Below, piece after piece: positions 44,752 through 54,476 of a stretch of 64,000 nt of DNA; within the stretch, counting starts at the first letter, position 1; each line of letters begins with the position of its first letter. The position numbers were made by a program, and so were the translations under genes. The notes beneath the pieces were generated by a model. That model made no database searches, was not told where the DNA came from, and saw only the letters and a program-made list of their open reading frames with translations. This DNA comes from Gemmatimonas sp. (GTDB lineage Bacteria; Gemmatimonadota; Gemmatimonadetes; Gemmatimonadales; Gemmatimonadaceae). The DNA lies in the NCBI RefSeq assembly GCF_021298855.1, contig NZ_JAJTHI010000001.1:1-64000 (forward strand), written 5' to 3'.

Positions 44752-44964
44752 GTGGTACGGCAGCTCTTCATCCTGCTCGTGCGCGGCTACCAGGTCGCCC
44801 TCTCGCCCATCTTCGGTGGGGCGTGCCGCTATTATCCTTCCTGTTCCGCCTACGCCATCGAAGCGCTGGAAAAACATGGCGCGTGGCGCGGGGGGTGGAT
44901 GGCGTTGCGCCGCATTGGCCGCTGCCATCCGTTCCGGCCGGGCGGATTCGACCCGGTGCCCTGA
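44752..44964 (+). CDS. yidD: Membrane protein insertion efficiency factor YidD
   Basis: Small amphipathic membrane-associated protein that assists YidC. The 70-residue product contains the family pattern [20 protein letters not shown] followed by [20 protein letters not shown] and [17 protein letters not shown], with conserved cysteines. Start GTG 44752, 7 bp after the rnpA stop; an upstream in-frame extension overlapping rnpA is not conserved. Order rpmH-rnpA-yidD-yidC-mnmE is standard. Confidence 0.93.
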   Translation: MVRQLFILLVRGYQVALSPIFGGACRYYPSCSAYAIEALEKHGAWRGGWMALRRIGRCHPFRPGGFDPVP

Positions 44965-45048
44965 CGCGATCGCTTGCCGCACTCTCCCCCCGGGATTCGC
45001 CGTCGGGCCAACCGGACAGGGTCACTCCAGCGTTACTCTCAATTTCCC

Positions 45049-46713
45049 ATGGAACCACGTCGTATCGTTCTGGCTGTCGTGCTCATGGCGGCCGTGCTGC
45101 TCGTCACGCCGTACCTCTTCCCCACGCCCACGCCGGTCCCGGGCGCCCGGAAGGCCACGGCGGATTCGGCGCAGACCGTGTCCGACAGCAGCGCGCCGAG
45201 CGTGAGTGGTGCCGTGGCCGGCGACGCGATGGGCGCGCCGGCGGTGCCGGCCGAACCGGCGGTCGTGCTGCCGGTCGATACCGCCGTGGTGAACACTGCC
45301 GTGGCCGACTACCGCACCACGAGCAAGGGCGCTGCGCTCATCGGCGCCTCGCTGACGCAGTTTCAGGCACTGTCGAACGGGGGACGCACCCGCAGCGGTA
45401 CCGTGGAACTCGCGCTCCCCAACGAGCGCATGCTGGGGTATCGCCTCGTCGTGCCCGGCGACACGATCGACCTCACCACGCAGACGTTCCGTTCCACGCA
45501 GTCGGCAGACGGCAACAGCACCGTCATCACGTACGACGCGGATCTGGCGGGACGGCTGGTGTCGATCCGTTACTCCTTCCTTCCCGACAGCTATCGCGTC
45601 AACGTCGCGGCGGCGGTGGCGGGGGTGCCAGAAAACAGCTACCTGCTGGTGGACCTCCCCACGGGGTTCCGCAGCTCCGAGTCGGACACCACCGAAGACC
45701 ATTCACATCTGGCGTACGCGTACAAGCCGGAGCTCGCGGGCGCCGAGGGGATCGCCTTCCGTTCCGTCGACCCGGGTGAGCGCGAAATCGAGGCCGGTCC
45801 CATTTCCTGGGGCGTCGCGAAGAACAAGTATTTCATCGTGGGCGTGCTCGCCCCCAAGGGGGGCACCCCGTTCGCCGAGATCAACGTGACCGGTGGGCCC
45901 CGCATCAACGATGAGGCGGTACGCGGGCAGGCCACACTGGTCACCCCGCTCAAGGCCGGCAACGCGGCCTTCGAAGTGTATGTGGGCCCGCAGGAGTTCA
46001 AGCGGCTGGTGGCGCTGGGGCGCGAATTCGAAACGTCCAACCCCTACGGCGGCTGGATCCAGGGGATCGTGCAGCCCTTCGCCACCATCGTCATTCGCCT
46101 CCTCCTGTGGATGAAGAGCACGCTCGGGCTGTCGTACGGCTGGATTCTCGTGATCTTCGGCGTGGCCATCCGCATCATTCTCTGGCCGCTCAACCAGAAG
46201 GCCATGCGCAGCAGCATGCAGATGCAGCGCATCCAGCCCGAACTGCAGGCCATCCAGACCCGCTACAAGAACGAGCCGCAGAAGCTGCAGCAGGCCATGA
46301 TGGAGCTGTACAAGGAACATGGCATGAGCCCCTTCAGCTCCCTTTCGGGGTGCCTGCCCATGCTCATCCCGCTGCCGGTGTTCTTTGCGCTCTTCTTCGT
46401 GTTCCAGAACACCATCGAGTTCCGCGGTGTGCCGTTCCTCTGGTTCCCGGACATCTCGGTGAAGGACCCGTACTACATCATTCCCGTGCTCGTGGCGGCC
46501 ACCACCATGCTCATGTCCTGGATCGGCATGCGCGGCACGAAGTCGAATGAGCAGCAGAAGATGATGATGTACCTCATGCCGGGGATCATGCTGGTGTTCT
46601 TCTTCAGCATGGCGTCGGGACTCAACCTGTACTACTTCATCCAGAACCTCGCGTCGCTGCCGCAGCAGTGGCTCATTGCGCAGGAGCGTTCCAAGCCGCT
46701 GGTGAAGGGATGA
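45049..46713 (+). CDS. yidC: Membrane protein insertase YidC (Oxa1 family)
   Basis: Inner-membrane insertase and chaperone. The 554-residue product has an N-terminal transmembrane segment ([20 protein letters not shown]), then the large periplasmic beta domain of Gram-negative YidC (about residues 80-340, with a Pro/Ala-rich start). The five-segment Oxa1 core follows: [20 protein letters not shown], the cytoplasmic helices [20 protein letters not shown], and [23 protein letters not shown] 45049 is chosen at the signal anchor. It overlaps mnmE by 4 bp (ATGA). Confidence 0.96.
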   Translation: MEPRRIVLAVVLMAAVLLVTPYLFPTPTPVPGARKATADSAQTVSDSSAPSVSGAVAGDAMGAPAVPAEPAVVLPVDTAVVNTAVADYRTTSKGAALIGASLTQFQALSNGGRTRSGTVELALPNERMLGYRLVVPGDTIDLTTQTFRSTQSADGNSTVITYDADLAGRLVSIRYSFLPDSYRVNVAAAVAGVPENSYLLVDLPTGFRSSESDTTEDHSHLAYAYKPELAGAEGIAFRSVDPGEREIEAGPISWGVAKNKYFIVGVLAPKGGTPFAEINVTGGPRINDEAVRGQATLVTPLKAGNAAFEVYVGPQEFKRLVALGREFETSNPYGGWIQGIVQPFATIVIRLLLWMKSTLGLSYGWILVIFGVAIRIILWPLNQKAMRSSMQMQRIQPELQAIQTRYKNEPQKLQQAMMELYKEHGMSPFSSLSGCLPMLIPLPVFFALFFVFQNTIEFRGVPFLWFPDISVKDPYYIIPVLVAATTMLMSWIGMRGTKSNEQQKMMMYLMPGIMLVFFFSMASGLNLYYFIQNLASLPQQWLIAQERSKPLVKG

Positions 46714-48092
46714 CGCTGCTGCCCGGCGACGACGACACGATCGTCGCGCTGGCGACCGCCTCCGGGCGTGGCGCGGTGGCCATGGTTCGTCTTTCGGGAG
46801 CGCGCGCCATCGACATTGCGCGCGCTCTCGGCGCATTCGGCGGGGTCACGGGCGGCGCCGTCGACCCCCGCCGCGCGCAGCTGGTGAAGTTGGCCGACCC
46901 GGACACCGGGGCACCGCTGGAGCAGGCGCTCGTGACCGCCTTTCCCGCCCCGCACTCGTTCACCGGCGAGGATGTGGTGGAAATCGGGACGCACGGCGGG
47001 GCGGTCTCGCCGGCCGTCGTGATGGGCGCCTGCATCCGTCACGGCGCGCGCGCGGCCCGGCCCGGGGAGTTCTCCCGTCGCGCGGTGCTGCGGGGCCGCA
47101 TGGACCTGCTGCAGGCGGAGGCCGTGGCCGACCTGATCGAGGCGCGCACGCAGGCCATGCAGCGACAGGCGCTCGCCCAGCTCGACGGCGGGCTCTCGCG
47201 CCGCCTGCAGGCATTGCGCAACGAGGTGATTCACCTCGAGGCGCTGCTGGCCTACGACATCGATTTCCCCGAGGAAGATGACGGCCCCATCGCGCCGGAA
47301 CGGGTGGCGGCGGCGGCGCGGGCCCTCGGCGAGGCCCTGGAGGCGCTGCTGCGCACCGCGCCACGCGGCGCGATGGTGCGCGACGGCGCCCTCGTGGTCA
47401 TCGCGGGGCCGCCCAACGCCGGCAAATCGAGCCTGTTCAATGCGCTGCTCGGCGAGTCGCGCGCAATCGTGACGGCGGTGCCGGGCACGACGCGTGACGC
47501 GATCGAGGCGCTGCTGGACCGGGGAAGCGGGCACCTGCCGCTCCGCCTGGTGGATACCGCAGGGCTGCGCGACACCGAGGACGAGGTGGAACGGCTGGGG
47601 ATCGAGGTGAGCGGACGCTATCTCGCCCAGGCCCAGGTGGTGCTGGCGTGCGGGGCCAGCATGGAAGATCTCGTGCATACGCAGCAGGTCGTGCGTGAGC
47701 GCACGACCGCCGTGGTGGTGCCGGTGCTCACCAAGAGCGACCTGCGCACGGCCATCGACGGGACGGGTGACGGCGACGCGGTGCCGGTCAGCGCGGAAGC
47801 GGGCGACGGACTTGCCGCGCTCTTGCCGCGCATCGATATGGCCGCACAGGCACACACACCGGGGGACACCGACGCCGTCATCATTACCCGGGAGCGCCAT
47901 CGTGCGGGGCTCACGGTCGCGCACCACGAAGTGGCGGCCTTTCAGGCGGCGTGGAACCATGGTGCGCTCCCCGCGCCCGTGGCGGCGGTGCATCTGCTCG
48001 CGGCGCGCGAGGCGCTCGCGGAGCTCATCGGGACGGTGGACACGGAAGACGTGCTGGACCGGGTCTTCCGCGACTTCTGTATCGGGAAGTGA
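46710..48092 (+). CDS. mnmE: tRNA modification GTPase MnmE
   Basis: Partner of MnmG in wobble-uridine modification. The 460-residue product has the N-terminal folate-binding domain ([20 protein letters not shown]), helical domain, and an inserted G domain. The G domain carries [19 protein letters not shown] (G1), [11 protein letters not shown] (G2), [20 protein letters not shown] (G3) and VLTKSD (G4). The C-terminal FCIGK retains the catalytic Cys. ATG 46710 overlaps the yidC stop. The gene ends the rpmH cluster; mnmG is not adjacent here. Confidence 0.97.
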   Translation: MTLLPGDDDTIVALATASGRGAVAMVRLSGARAIDIARALGAFGGVTGGAVDPRRAQLVKLADPDTGAPLEQALVTAFPAPHSFTGEDVVEIGTHGGAVSPAVVMGACIRHGARAARPGEFSRRAVLRGRMDLLQAEAVADLIEARTQAMQRQALAQLDGGLSRRLQALRNEVIHLEALLAYDIDFPEEDDGPIAPERVAAAARALGEALEALLRTAPRGAMVRDGALVVIAGPPNAGKSSLFNALLGESRAIVTAVPGTTRDAIEALLDRGSGHLPLRLVDTAGLRDTEDEVERLGIEVSGRYLAQAQVVLACGASMEDLVHTQQVVRERTTAVVVPVLTKSDLRTAIDGTGDGDAVPVSAEAGDGLAALLPRIDMAAQAHTPGDTDAVIITRERHRAGLTVAHHEVAAFQAAWNHGALPAPVAAVHLLAAREALAELIGTVDTEDVLDRVFRDFCIGK

Positions 48093-48122
48093 TCTCGAGA
48101 ACTGAGGTCTGAGATCTCAGGT

Positions 48123-48287
48123 GGAGAGTTGCGAGGCTGAGGCGGAGACTTGAGCTCGGATCGCGGTGAGCACGAGGGTTCTAGCAGTGAGAAGTTGAGC
48201 GTCGTTCATCGACTCTCACCGCTAGCCAGCTCAACTCGCATTGCGATCCGGGCTCAACTCTGAGCCGTTTCAGCCTCTCAACTCTCC
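48123..48287. repeat. 165-bp imperfect inverted repeat after mnmE
   Basis: The outer arms are GGAGAGTTG(C)GAGGCTGA (48,123 on) and its complement ending at 48,287. The inner arms are CTAGCAGTGAGA (48,181-48,192) and TCTCACCGCTAG (48,214-48,225). Perfect 10-bp palindromes flank it: TGAGATCTCA at 48,110 and TGAGCGCTCA near 48,298. It fills the convergent spacer between mnmE and the protease-like gene. Confidence 0.7.
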
Positions 48288-48311
48288 GACTCAACTCTGA
48301 GCGCTCAGCGC

Positions 48312-49268
48312 TCAGCTGACCACCGTAAGGCGCGGCCGCTCGGTGATCGGTTCGGCCGCGGCCGCGATTTCGTGCGCGCTCGCGCGCACCGACCAGGCAA
48401 AGCCGCGCCCCTGAATGGCGGCGTCCACCATGCGGGCGCCGAGGAAGTAGCCGGCGCGTTCGGGGAGCACGGTGCGCTCGAGGGTGCGGGCCTCGTCGCT
48501 CATGCCACCGGACAGGTAGCGCAACCGCAATCCCAAGGCCGCACGCTCGAAGTCGAGCGTGGCGGCACGGGTGAGCACCGGCTCCACTTCGCGCACGCGC
48601 GCGTACTGCCGCCGGCCGAAGCCGAAGTACTCCCACGCCGCATGTCCCGGGCTGACCGCGCGGGACACCTGCACCGCGAGTCCCTCGTTCACGAGCAGTT
48701 CGCGCAGGGAGGCCTGCCGTCCCGTTTCCCAGTATGAGTAGTAGCCACCGGCGTCGCGCACGAGGTCACGCATGCTGCTGCGGCTCGTGGGGGAGGTGTA
48801 GCGGATCACGTGCGTGATTTCGTGCGCCAGCCAGAGCGGAATGAGCTCGGGATCGAGGCCCAGCCCCTGCGTATCGGGGTTGGCAATGCCGGTGAAGTGC
48901 TCGAGGCAGACGAACGCGATGCCGCGGCCGTTCACCACCAGCTCGCCGGCGTTGGCCGCCCCCACGCCCACCATGAGCACGATGTCATACGGCACGTCGA
49001 CGTCGAGCAGCATGCGCACCTTGTCTTCGGTGTGCCGCGCCAGCGTCACGAGATCGGCCGTGGCGAGCAGCGCGTGCAGGTCGCTGCGGTCGGCGGCGAC
49101 GGTGTTGCGCACGACCTCCTCGAAGTGGGGACCAGACGGCTCGAGGACGTAATTGTCCCAATAGGCGGTCAGCAGTTCGCGGTGTCGCTCGAAGTACTCG
49201 AGGTAGGCCGCGAAACGGTCTTCGGCTTCAAGAACCGCGAGAAAATCAGGAACGAGATTGATCAACAT
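48312..49268 (-). CDS. Predicted zinc-dependent protease-like protein (DUF2268 type)
   Basis: A 318-residue soluble protein with a zinc-metallopeptidase motif WLAHEITHVIRY (HExxH) in the middle. It is followed by LLVNEGLAVQVSRAVSPGHA, whose glutamate could be the third ligand. This pattern matches DUF2268-type predicted Zn proteases, but I rate the family call as moderate. ATG 49268 is used: the upstream extension is arginine-rich shadow sequence. No signal peptide. It stands alone between the palindrome and a 268-bp spacer that holds only a GGCGGG/CCCGCC hairpin near 49,400. Confidence 0.7.
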   Translation of the reverse strand: MLINLVPDFLAVLEAEDRFAAYLEYFERHRELLTAYWDNYVLEPSGPHFEEVVRNTVAADRSDLHALLATADLVTLARHTEDKVRMLLDVDVPYDIVLMVGVGAANAGELVVNGRGIAFVCLEHFTGIANPDTQGLGLDPELIPLWLAHEITHVIRYTSPTSRSSMRDLVRDAGGYYSYWETGRQASLRELLVNEGLAVQVSRAVSPGHAAWEYFGFGRRQYARVREVEPVLTRAATLDFERAALGLRLRYLSGGMSDEARTLERTVLPERAGYFLGARMVDAAIQGRGFAWSVRASAHEIAAAAEPITERPRLTVVS

Positions 49269-49536
49269 CAACGACCCGGGGTCGGGAAGCCGGCGCGATC
49301 GTGACCGTGTGTCGACGCGCGGGGACGAACCCCGGCGCGAGACACCTATCGCTCGCCGAACGAGACGCGGAGGTGGGAAGCGTCCACGCACGCCATGGAA
49401 GGCGGGAAGTTAGCCCGCCCCCAATGTCACAACAAGAGACCATCGACATGGAATGTGGAGAACCGGCGTCGCCTGGTTCAACTCGGTGACGGTTCATGCC
49501 GAGACTCTGCGACATCCCCGGGCTTCCGATGTCACC

Positions 49537-50190
49537 ATGACCACGCTCCACCTTATCGAACTGACCTGCCCCGTCTGCGCCGTGGCCTTCCGTTCGCAGA
49601 CCGTCGTGGCCACCAATGGGTTGGGCGGCAAACGCACCGACTTTCACGAGCGCGCGGCCGGGATGCAGCCGCTGCCGTACTTCGTGCATCTCTGCACCCA
49701 CTGCGGCTACGCCGGTGTGGCGCGCGACTTCAAGGACGACGTGGTGCCGAGCACCCTGCTCAAGGAGCGGGTGTCGAGGGAGCTGACACCGGCGCTGCGC
49801 GCGTCGTTGCCCTCGGGGTCGCTCAAGTACGAGCATGCGGCCAAGGTGGCGGCGTGGCAAGGAAATGAGCCGCGCTATCTGGCAGACCTCTACCTGCGTG
49901 CGGCCTGGTGCTGCGTGGACGAGGGGGACACGGAAGCGGAGCGGTACTTCCGTCGCCATGCGGCGTGGGCCTTTGCCGACGCCCTGGCGATGTTCGACGG
50001 CATGCCCCCCAACGAGCGCGCGGTGATCACCTATCTGGTGGGGGAACTGTGGCGCCGCGTCGGGGACGACGCCCAGGCGGAGCAGTGGTTCAACCGGGTG
50101 GCGCACGAAGTGACGGAACCGACGGCACAGGGGTGGGTGCTGCAGGTGGCCGAACAGCAGAAGCGGCAGCCGCGGGAGTGGTTCACGTAG
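49537..50190 (+). CDS. DUF2225 family protein
   Basis: A 217-residue cytoplasmic protein. The N-terminal region has paired cysteines, LTCPVCAVAFRSQTV and HLCTHCGYAGVARDF, a zinc-ribbon-like arrangement characteristic of DUF2225. RTDFHE-type sequence (KRTDFHERAAGMQPLPYFVH) lies between the pairs. The C-terminal half is helical and TPR-like (EAERYFRRHAAWAFADALAM, ELWRRVGDDAQAEQWFNRVA). ATG 49537 is the start nearest the conserved part. Function unknown. Convergent with upp across a repeat element. Confidence 0.82.
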   Translation: MTTLHLIELTCPVCAVAFRSQTVVATNGLGGKRTDFHERAAGMQPLPYFVHLCTHCGYAGVARDFKDDVVPSTLLKERVSRELTPALRASLPSGSLKYEHAAKVAAWQGNEPRYLADLYLRAAWCCVDEGDTEAERYFRRHAAWAFADALAMFDGMPPNERAVITYLVGELWRRVGDDAQAEQWFNRVAHEVTEPTAQGWVLQVAEQQKRQPREWFT

Positions 50191-50244
50191 CGGCGGATCT
50201 GGTGCGGTGCGGGATGGGTGGTGGAACCGCTGAAAGTGGAACCA

Positions 50245-50442
50245 CAGACGGCAGACGGCAGGAACCACAGCGCGCAGACGGCAGGGGTTCGGAGAAACCA
50301 AACGGGCGCCACTGCTTCGCAGGGCGCCCGATTTCCTATGCCGGTGGACATCGGGAGCCGCGCGCCGCGCTGGCTCCCGCATTGTTCTACCACATGCCTG
50401 CTGTCTGCGCGCTGTCGTTCCTGCCGTCTGCGCGCTGCCGTC
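50245..50442. repeat. Dispersed palindromic element, copy 2 (complete, 198 bp)
   Basis: Terminal inverted repeats of about 40 bp (50,245-50,285 and 50,397-50,442) are built of GGCAGACGGCAGG and CCTGCCGTCTGCGCGC words. Inside are two hairpins: CGGGCGCC (50,303) with GGCGCCCG (50,323), and GGGAGCC (50,353) with GGCTCCC (50,372). The interior matches 1-149. It lies between the convergent DUF2225 and upp genes. No transposase or clear target duplication was seen. Confidence 0.75.
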
Positions 50443-50465
50443 GACCCCGACCGCCGTCCGGCCGC

Positions 50466-51122
50466 CTACCGCGTCCCGAACAGCCGGTCCCCGGCGTCGC
50501 CCAGCCCCGGCAGGATGTAGCCGAACTCGTTGAGCTCCCGGTCGAGCGATGCGGTGAGGACGGGCACGTCGGGGTGCGCCGCCGCCAGGCGGTGCACGCC
50601 CTCCGGAGCGGCCACGAGACACAGGAAGCGAATGCGCGTGGCGCCGGCGCGCTTGAGCGAGGACACGGCGGCGGCGGCACTGCCTCCCGTGGCCAGCATG
50701 GGGTCGAGCAGCAGGAAATCACGCTCCGACACGTCGCCCGGCACCTTGAAGTAGTAGTCCACCGGCTCGAGCGTATCGTGGTCCCGGTAGAGCCCGATGT
50801 GCCCAACGCGGGCGGAGGGGATGAGGCGCAGGATCCCCTCCACCATGCCCAGTCCGGCGCGCAGAATGGGCACCAGCGTGAGCTTCTTGCCGCGTACCGT
50901 CCAGCCGCTGGTGGGTTCGAGTGGCGTGTCCACGGTGGTGGGCTCCAGCAGAAGATCCCGGGTCGCCTCGTACGCCATGAGCATGGCGATCTCGTCCACC
51001 AGCTCCTTGAACTGCTTGGTGGAGGTCGCGCGATCGCGCAGCAGCGTGATCTTGTGGCGCACCAGCGGGTGGTCGACGATGCGGAGCGTCGGGAAGTCGA
51101 TGCCGTTTTGGGAATGAGCCAT
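50466..51122 (-). CDS. upp: Uracil phosphoribosyltransferase
   Basis: Salvage enzyme that converts uracil and PRPP to UMP. The 218-residue product has [20 protein letters not shown] near the N-terminus and [20 protein letters not shown]. The PRPP-binding loop is [20 protein letters not shown], and the uracil-binding end is [21 protein letters not shown]. All are typical for Upp. ATG 51122 matches the usual start; upstream sequence is non-conserved. It is divergent from the LOG-family gene. Confidence 0.95.
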   Translation of the reverse strand: MAHSQNGIDFPTLRIVDHPLVRHKITLLRDRATSTKQFKELVDEIAMLMAYEATRDLLLEPTTVDTPLEPTSGWTVRGKKLTLVPILRAGLGMVEGILRLIPSARVGHIGLYRDHDTLEPVDYYFKVPGDVSERDFLLLDPMLATGGSAAAAVSSLKRAGATRIRFLCLVAAPEGVHRLAAAHPDVPVLTASLDRELNEFGYILPGLGDAGDRLFGTR

Positions 51123-51223
51123 ATCCGATAATGACCGGAAACGACGCGAAGCGCGAGCGGCTGGCCGAGGGGGGCGCCGCGACGGCAGCGGTGCGGCGGC
51201 GTTGCACGCGCTACACTTCTGGC

Positions 51224-51838
51224 ATGACGACTGCTGCCGCCACGCCCCACACGACGCTCCAGCGCGTCGCCGTCTACTGCGCCTCGAACGAGGGGGCCCA
51301 CCCCGACTACGTGCACGCCGCCCGCGCCTTGGGAACACTGCTGGCCAACCGCGGGATCGCCGTGGTATACGGCGGCGGTCGGACCGGGCTCATGGGTGCC
51401 TTGGCCGATGCGGCCATGGCGGCGGGTGGCGAGGTCATCGGCGTCATGCCGCACGGTCTGGTCGAACGTGAAGTCGCGCACCGCGGCATCACCTCGCTGC
51501 AGGTGGTGGATTCGATGCATGAGCGCAAGGCACTGATTGCGGAGCTCGCCGATGCCTTCATCGCCATGCCCGGTGGTCTCGGCACCCTCGAGGAGCTGTT
51601 CGAAACGTGGACGTGGGCCACGCTGGGGGTGCACCGCAAGCCGCTGGGGCTGCTCGACACGCGCCAGTTCTGGGAGCCGTTGCTGTCGCTGGTCGCGCGT
51701 CTCGACCAGGAGGGCTTTCTGCGCGGGGCGCCCGCGGAGTGGCTCGTGCGCCACGACGATCCGGCCCACCTGCTCGATCGCCTGACCTCCTTTGACCCCC
51801 CCCACGTACGGCGCTGGTTGAGTATCCGCGATACATGA
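51224..51838 (+). CDS. LOG-family (cytokinin-type) nucleotide phosphoribohydrolase
   Basis: LOG proteins cleave the N-glycosidic bond of nucleoside 5'-monophosphates. They were long annotated as lysine decarboxylases. The 204-residue product has the Rossmann-like start [35 protein letters not shown], and the active-site motif [20 protein letters not shown] with PGGxGTxxE. ATG 51224 follows a -10-like TACACT at 51,212-51,217 by only 6 bp, so a leaderless message is possible. In-frame upstream starts add unconserved residues. Confidence 0.9.
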   Translation: MTTAAATPHTTLQRVAVYCASNEGAHPDYVHAARALGTLLANRGIAVVYGGGRTGLMGALADAAMAAGGEVIGVMPHGLVEREVAHRGITSLQVVDSMHERKALIAELADAFIAMPGGLGTLEELFETWTWATLGVHRKPLGLLDTRQFWEPLLSLVARLDQEGFLRGAPAEWLVRHDDPAHLLDRLTSFDPPHVRRWLSIRDT

Positions 51839-51938
51839 GGCCGCGCCGCCGCGCCGCGCCGCGCGACTGAGGCCACGCCGTGCGCAGCCCGCGGGCTGCA
51901 CCTAGCGTTGCCATGGCCGAACGCCGAGAATCGAGGGC

Positions 51939-54476
51939 ATGCACGCGTCTCGCTCCACGGAGTGGTTGCTGACGGGATCGCGCCTGGTGCCGCTTTCGCG
52001 CTGGCTGGCGTACACGGCGCTGCTGCTCGTGGTGCCGGGGCTGCTGGGATGGATCCTCGGCGTCCACTGGCTGGTGCATCCGCTCTCCACCTTCGCTCCC
52101 GCCCGCGTAGGCGGCGTGGCGCTCATCCCCGCCGCGGCTGGTGCCATGCTGGCCCTGCTCGCCGGCCGCCGGAAGATCGCGCGTGTGCTCGCGGTGTTGT
52201 GCGTGGTCCTCTCGGTGATCACGATCGCGCTCGTCATGCGTGGCGTGCCCACGCCGCTGGACGGGCTGGTGCTGCAGCGACAGCCCGATGGTGTCGACGT
52301 GGCGGTGGGGAGCATCCCCATTTCGATCGGCATTCTCTTTCTGCTGTACGCAGCGGGGATGCTGCTGCTCACCGGTGCCCGCCCCGGTGAACAGGCCGCA
52401 CTGCTTGCCGGCGCCCTGGCGTCATCACAGGTGGCCTTGGCCGGCGTGCTGTTTCTGGCGCAGCTGGCCGGGTTGTTGATCGACACCGGCTTGGAACCGC
52501 TGGCGGGCTCGCTGCATGGGTTGCTGGCAGCGCTTGCGCTGGGTGTGGCGCTGCTGGAACGTCTCCCGCAACGCGAAAGCGGTGGCCACGCCCCGCCGCG
52601 CTGGCTGCCGGCGCTGGTGGGCGTGTCTTCGGCGTTGGTGGTACTCGTACTCTGGCAGGTGCTGGTTGCGCGCGAGCAGGCCCAGGTGCGCGACCGCAGC
52701 GCCATCACCGCCCAGGCGGTGGACCGGGGGCTGCAGCGCCAGTACCGCTCCATTGAGCGGACTCTCGCGAGCGCGGCCGCCTATCTGGGTGAACTGCGCA
52801 CGGTGGACGACGCGATGTGGCACGCGGGGCTGCGGCGCATGGTGGAGGGCACCGAAGGATTGCGGCATATCCTGTGGGTGGACTCCGCCGGGACCGTGCT
52901 GCGCTCGACGTCGGCCGACACCCTGCCGTCGCGCGTGCTGGATGCCGTGCGCACCCACGTGCGATCGCAACAGTTGCGCGGGGAGACGCCTGTCCGGCGG
53001 TACAGCACCACACTCTCCCCCGGACCATGGCCGCTGGCCCTGTGGGTGCCCGTGCCCTCCGCCTTTCGCGGCACCACGGCGGTGGTGGGATTGCTCGACG
53101 ACGTGGCGCTCGTGCGGCCATTCGTGAACGAGGTGGCGCGTGATGTGTGGGTGCGCGTACGCGCGGCCGATACAACGCTGTTCGAGGTGGGGCGCACCGC
53201 GACTGCCGGGCCGCGTTTCACGGCGCCGCTGCAGATCGGCGCGCGCGCCCTCGCGATCGACATTGTCGAGCCGGTGGACGCGCCGCACTCGCCCCTGCCG
53301 GAAGTGGTCCTGGCGCTCGGCCTCACGGTGTCGATGCTGCTCACGACCACCCTGTGGCTCCACCGGCGCATCTGGCTGCAGCGCTTCGAGGAGAGCCAGC
53401 GCTTTCGTACCGTGTTCGACACGGCCTTTCAGGTGCAGCTCCTGCTCGATGCCAATGGCATGGTGCTGGAGGCCAATCGGGCTGCGGGTGAGCTCGCGGC
53501 AATGCCGCCGGCGCAGCTGGCGGGGGTCCCGTTCTGGCACGCGCCCTGGTGGGATGGCGACGCCGATACGGCGGAGCGGGTGCAGGAACGCTTCGGGCGC
53601 GCCTGCGGTGGCGAGATCCAGCGCTTCGAGGTGGAGCTGACCGCGGGTCGCGAACGCGCCGTCACGATGGACTTTTCGCTCAAGCCGCTGAACGACAGCA
53701 ACACGGGTGCTCACCGCGTGATTGCCGAAGGGCGCGACCTCACCATTCGCAAGCGCGCTGAGGAGTCGTTGCGCGAGATCAGTGCGCTCACGACCATGGG
53801 GCGGCTCGCCGCGCGCGTGGCGCACGAGATCAACAATCCCCTGGCCGGCATCCAGAACGCCTTTCTGCTTCTTCGCGGGTCGATTCCCGAGACCCACCCC
53901 CACTACCGGTTCGTGGGGGCGATCGAACGCGAGATCGCCCGCATTGCCGCGGTGACGCGGCAATTGTACGAGACCTACCGCCCTGATCAGTCCACCGCGA
54001 CGCAATCCTCCGTCATTCTCGCGGTCAGCGACGCGGTGAGCTTTCTCGAACAGGTGAACCGCGGCCGGCCCGTGCACATCAAAATGGACGTGTCGCAGGC
54101 GCCATCACTCGTGCCGGTCCCCGATGCGCTGCTTCGGCAGACACTGTACAACCTGGTGCAGAATGCCGTGGAGGTGTCGCCCGCCCACGGCACCGTGACC
54201 GTCTGCGCGGTGCAGGAGGGGGAGAGCTGCGTCCTGCGCGTGGCCGACGAAGGGCCGGGTGTGCCGCCTGCCATCCGCGACCGCATCTTCGACCCCTTCT
54301 TCAGCACCAAGGATCGAACCGTGAAGACCGCTGGTATGGGAATCGGACTGGCACTCGTGCGTCAGTCCGTTCTGGCGGTCGGCGGCACCATCGCCGTGCA
54401 CGATCGCGCGGGCGGCGGTACGGAATTCGAGGTGCGTTTGCCCATGACTCCCCTGGACACTGGAGCGCTGCGATGA
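51939..54476 (+). CDS. Membrane sensor histidine kinase with PAS domain
   Basis: An 845-residue sensor. The first ~210 residues hold about six to seven hydrophobic segments. A further segment (WLPALVGVSSALVVLVLWQV) precedes an extracytoplasmic region of about 220 residues, and another (VVLALGLTVSMLLTTTLWLH) returns to the cytoplasm. A PAS domain (FRTVFDTAFQVQLLLDANGM), HisKA with His629 in RVAHEINNPLAGIQNA, and an ATPase domain (LYNLVQNAVEVS, DEGPGVP, GMGIGLALVRQSV) follow. ATG 51939 begins in hydrophobic sequence. It overlaps the response-regulator gene by 4 bp. Confidence 0.9.
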   Translation: MHASRSTEWLLTGSRLVPLSRWLAYTALLLVVPGLLGWILGVHWLVHPLSTFAPARVGGVALIPAAAGAMLALLAGRRKIARVLAVLCVVLSVITIALVMRGVPTPLDGLVLQRQPDGVDVAVGSIPISIGILFLLYAAGMLLLTGARPGEQAALLAGALASSQVALAGVLFLAQLAGLLIDTGLEPLAGSLHGLLAALALGVALLERLPQRESGGHAPPRWLPALVGVSSALVVLVLWQVLVAREQAQVRDRSAITAQAVDRGLQRQYRSIERTLASAAAYLGELRTVDDAMWHAGLRRMVEGTEGLRHILWVDSAGTVLRSTSADTLPSRVLDAVRTHVRSQQLRGETPVRRYSTTLSPGPWPLALWVPVPSAFRGTTAVVGLLDDVALVRPFVNEVARDVWVRVRAADTTLFEVGRTATAGPRFTAPLQIGARALAIDIVEPVDAPHSPLPEVVLALGLTVSMLLTTTLWLHRRIWLQRFEESQRFRTVFDTAFQVQLLLDANGMVLEANRAAGELAAMPPAQLAGVPFWHAPWWDGDADTAERVQERFGRACGGEIQRFEVELTAGRERAVTMDFSLKPLNDSNTGAHRVIAEGRDLTIRKRAEESLREISALTTMGRLAARVAHEINNPLAGIQNAFLLLRGSIPETHPHYRFVGAIEREIARIAAVTRQLYETYRPDQSTATQSSVILAVSDAVSFLEQVNRGRPVHIKMDVSQAPSLVPVPDALLRQTLYNLVQNAVEVSPAHGTVTVCAVQEGESCVLRVADEGPGVPPAIRDRIFDPFFSTKDRTVKTAGMGIGLALVRQSVLAVGGTIAVHDRAGGGTEFEVRLPMTPLDTGALR

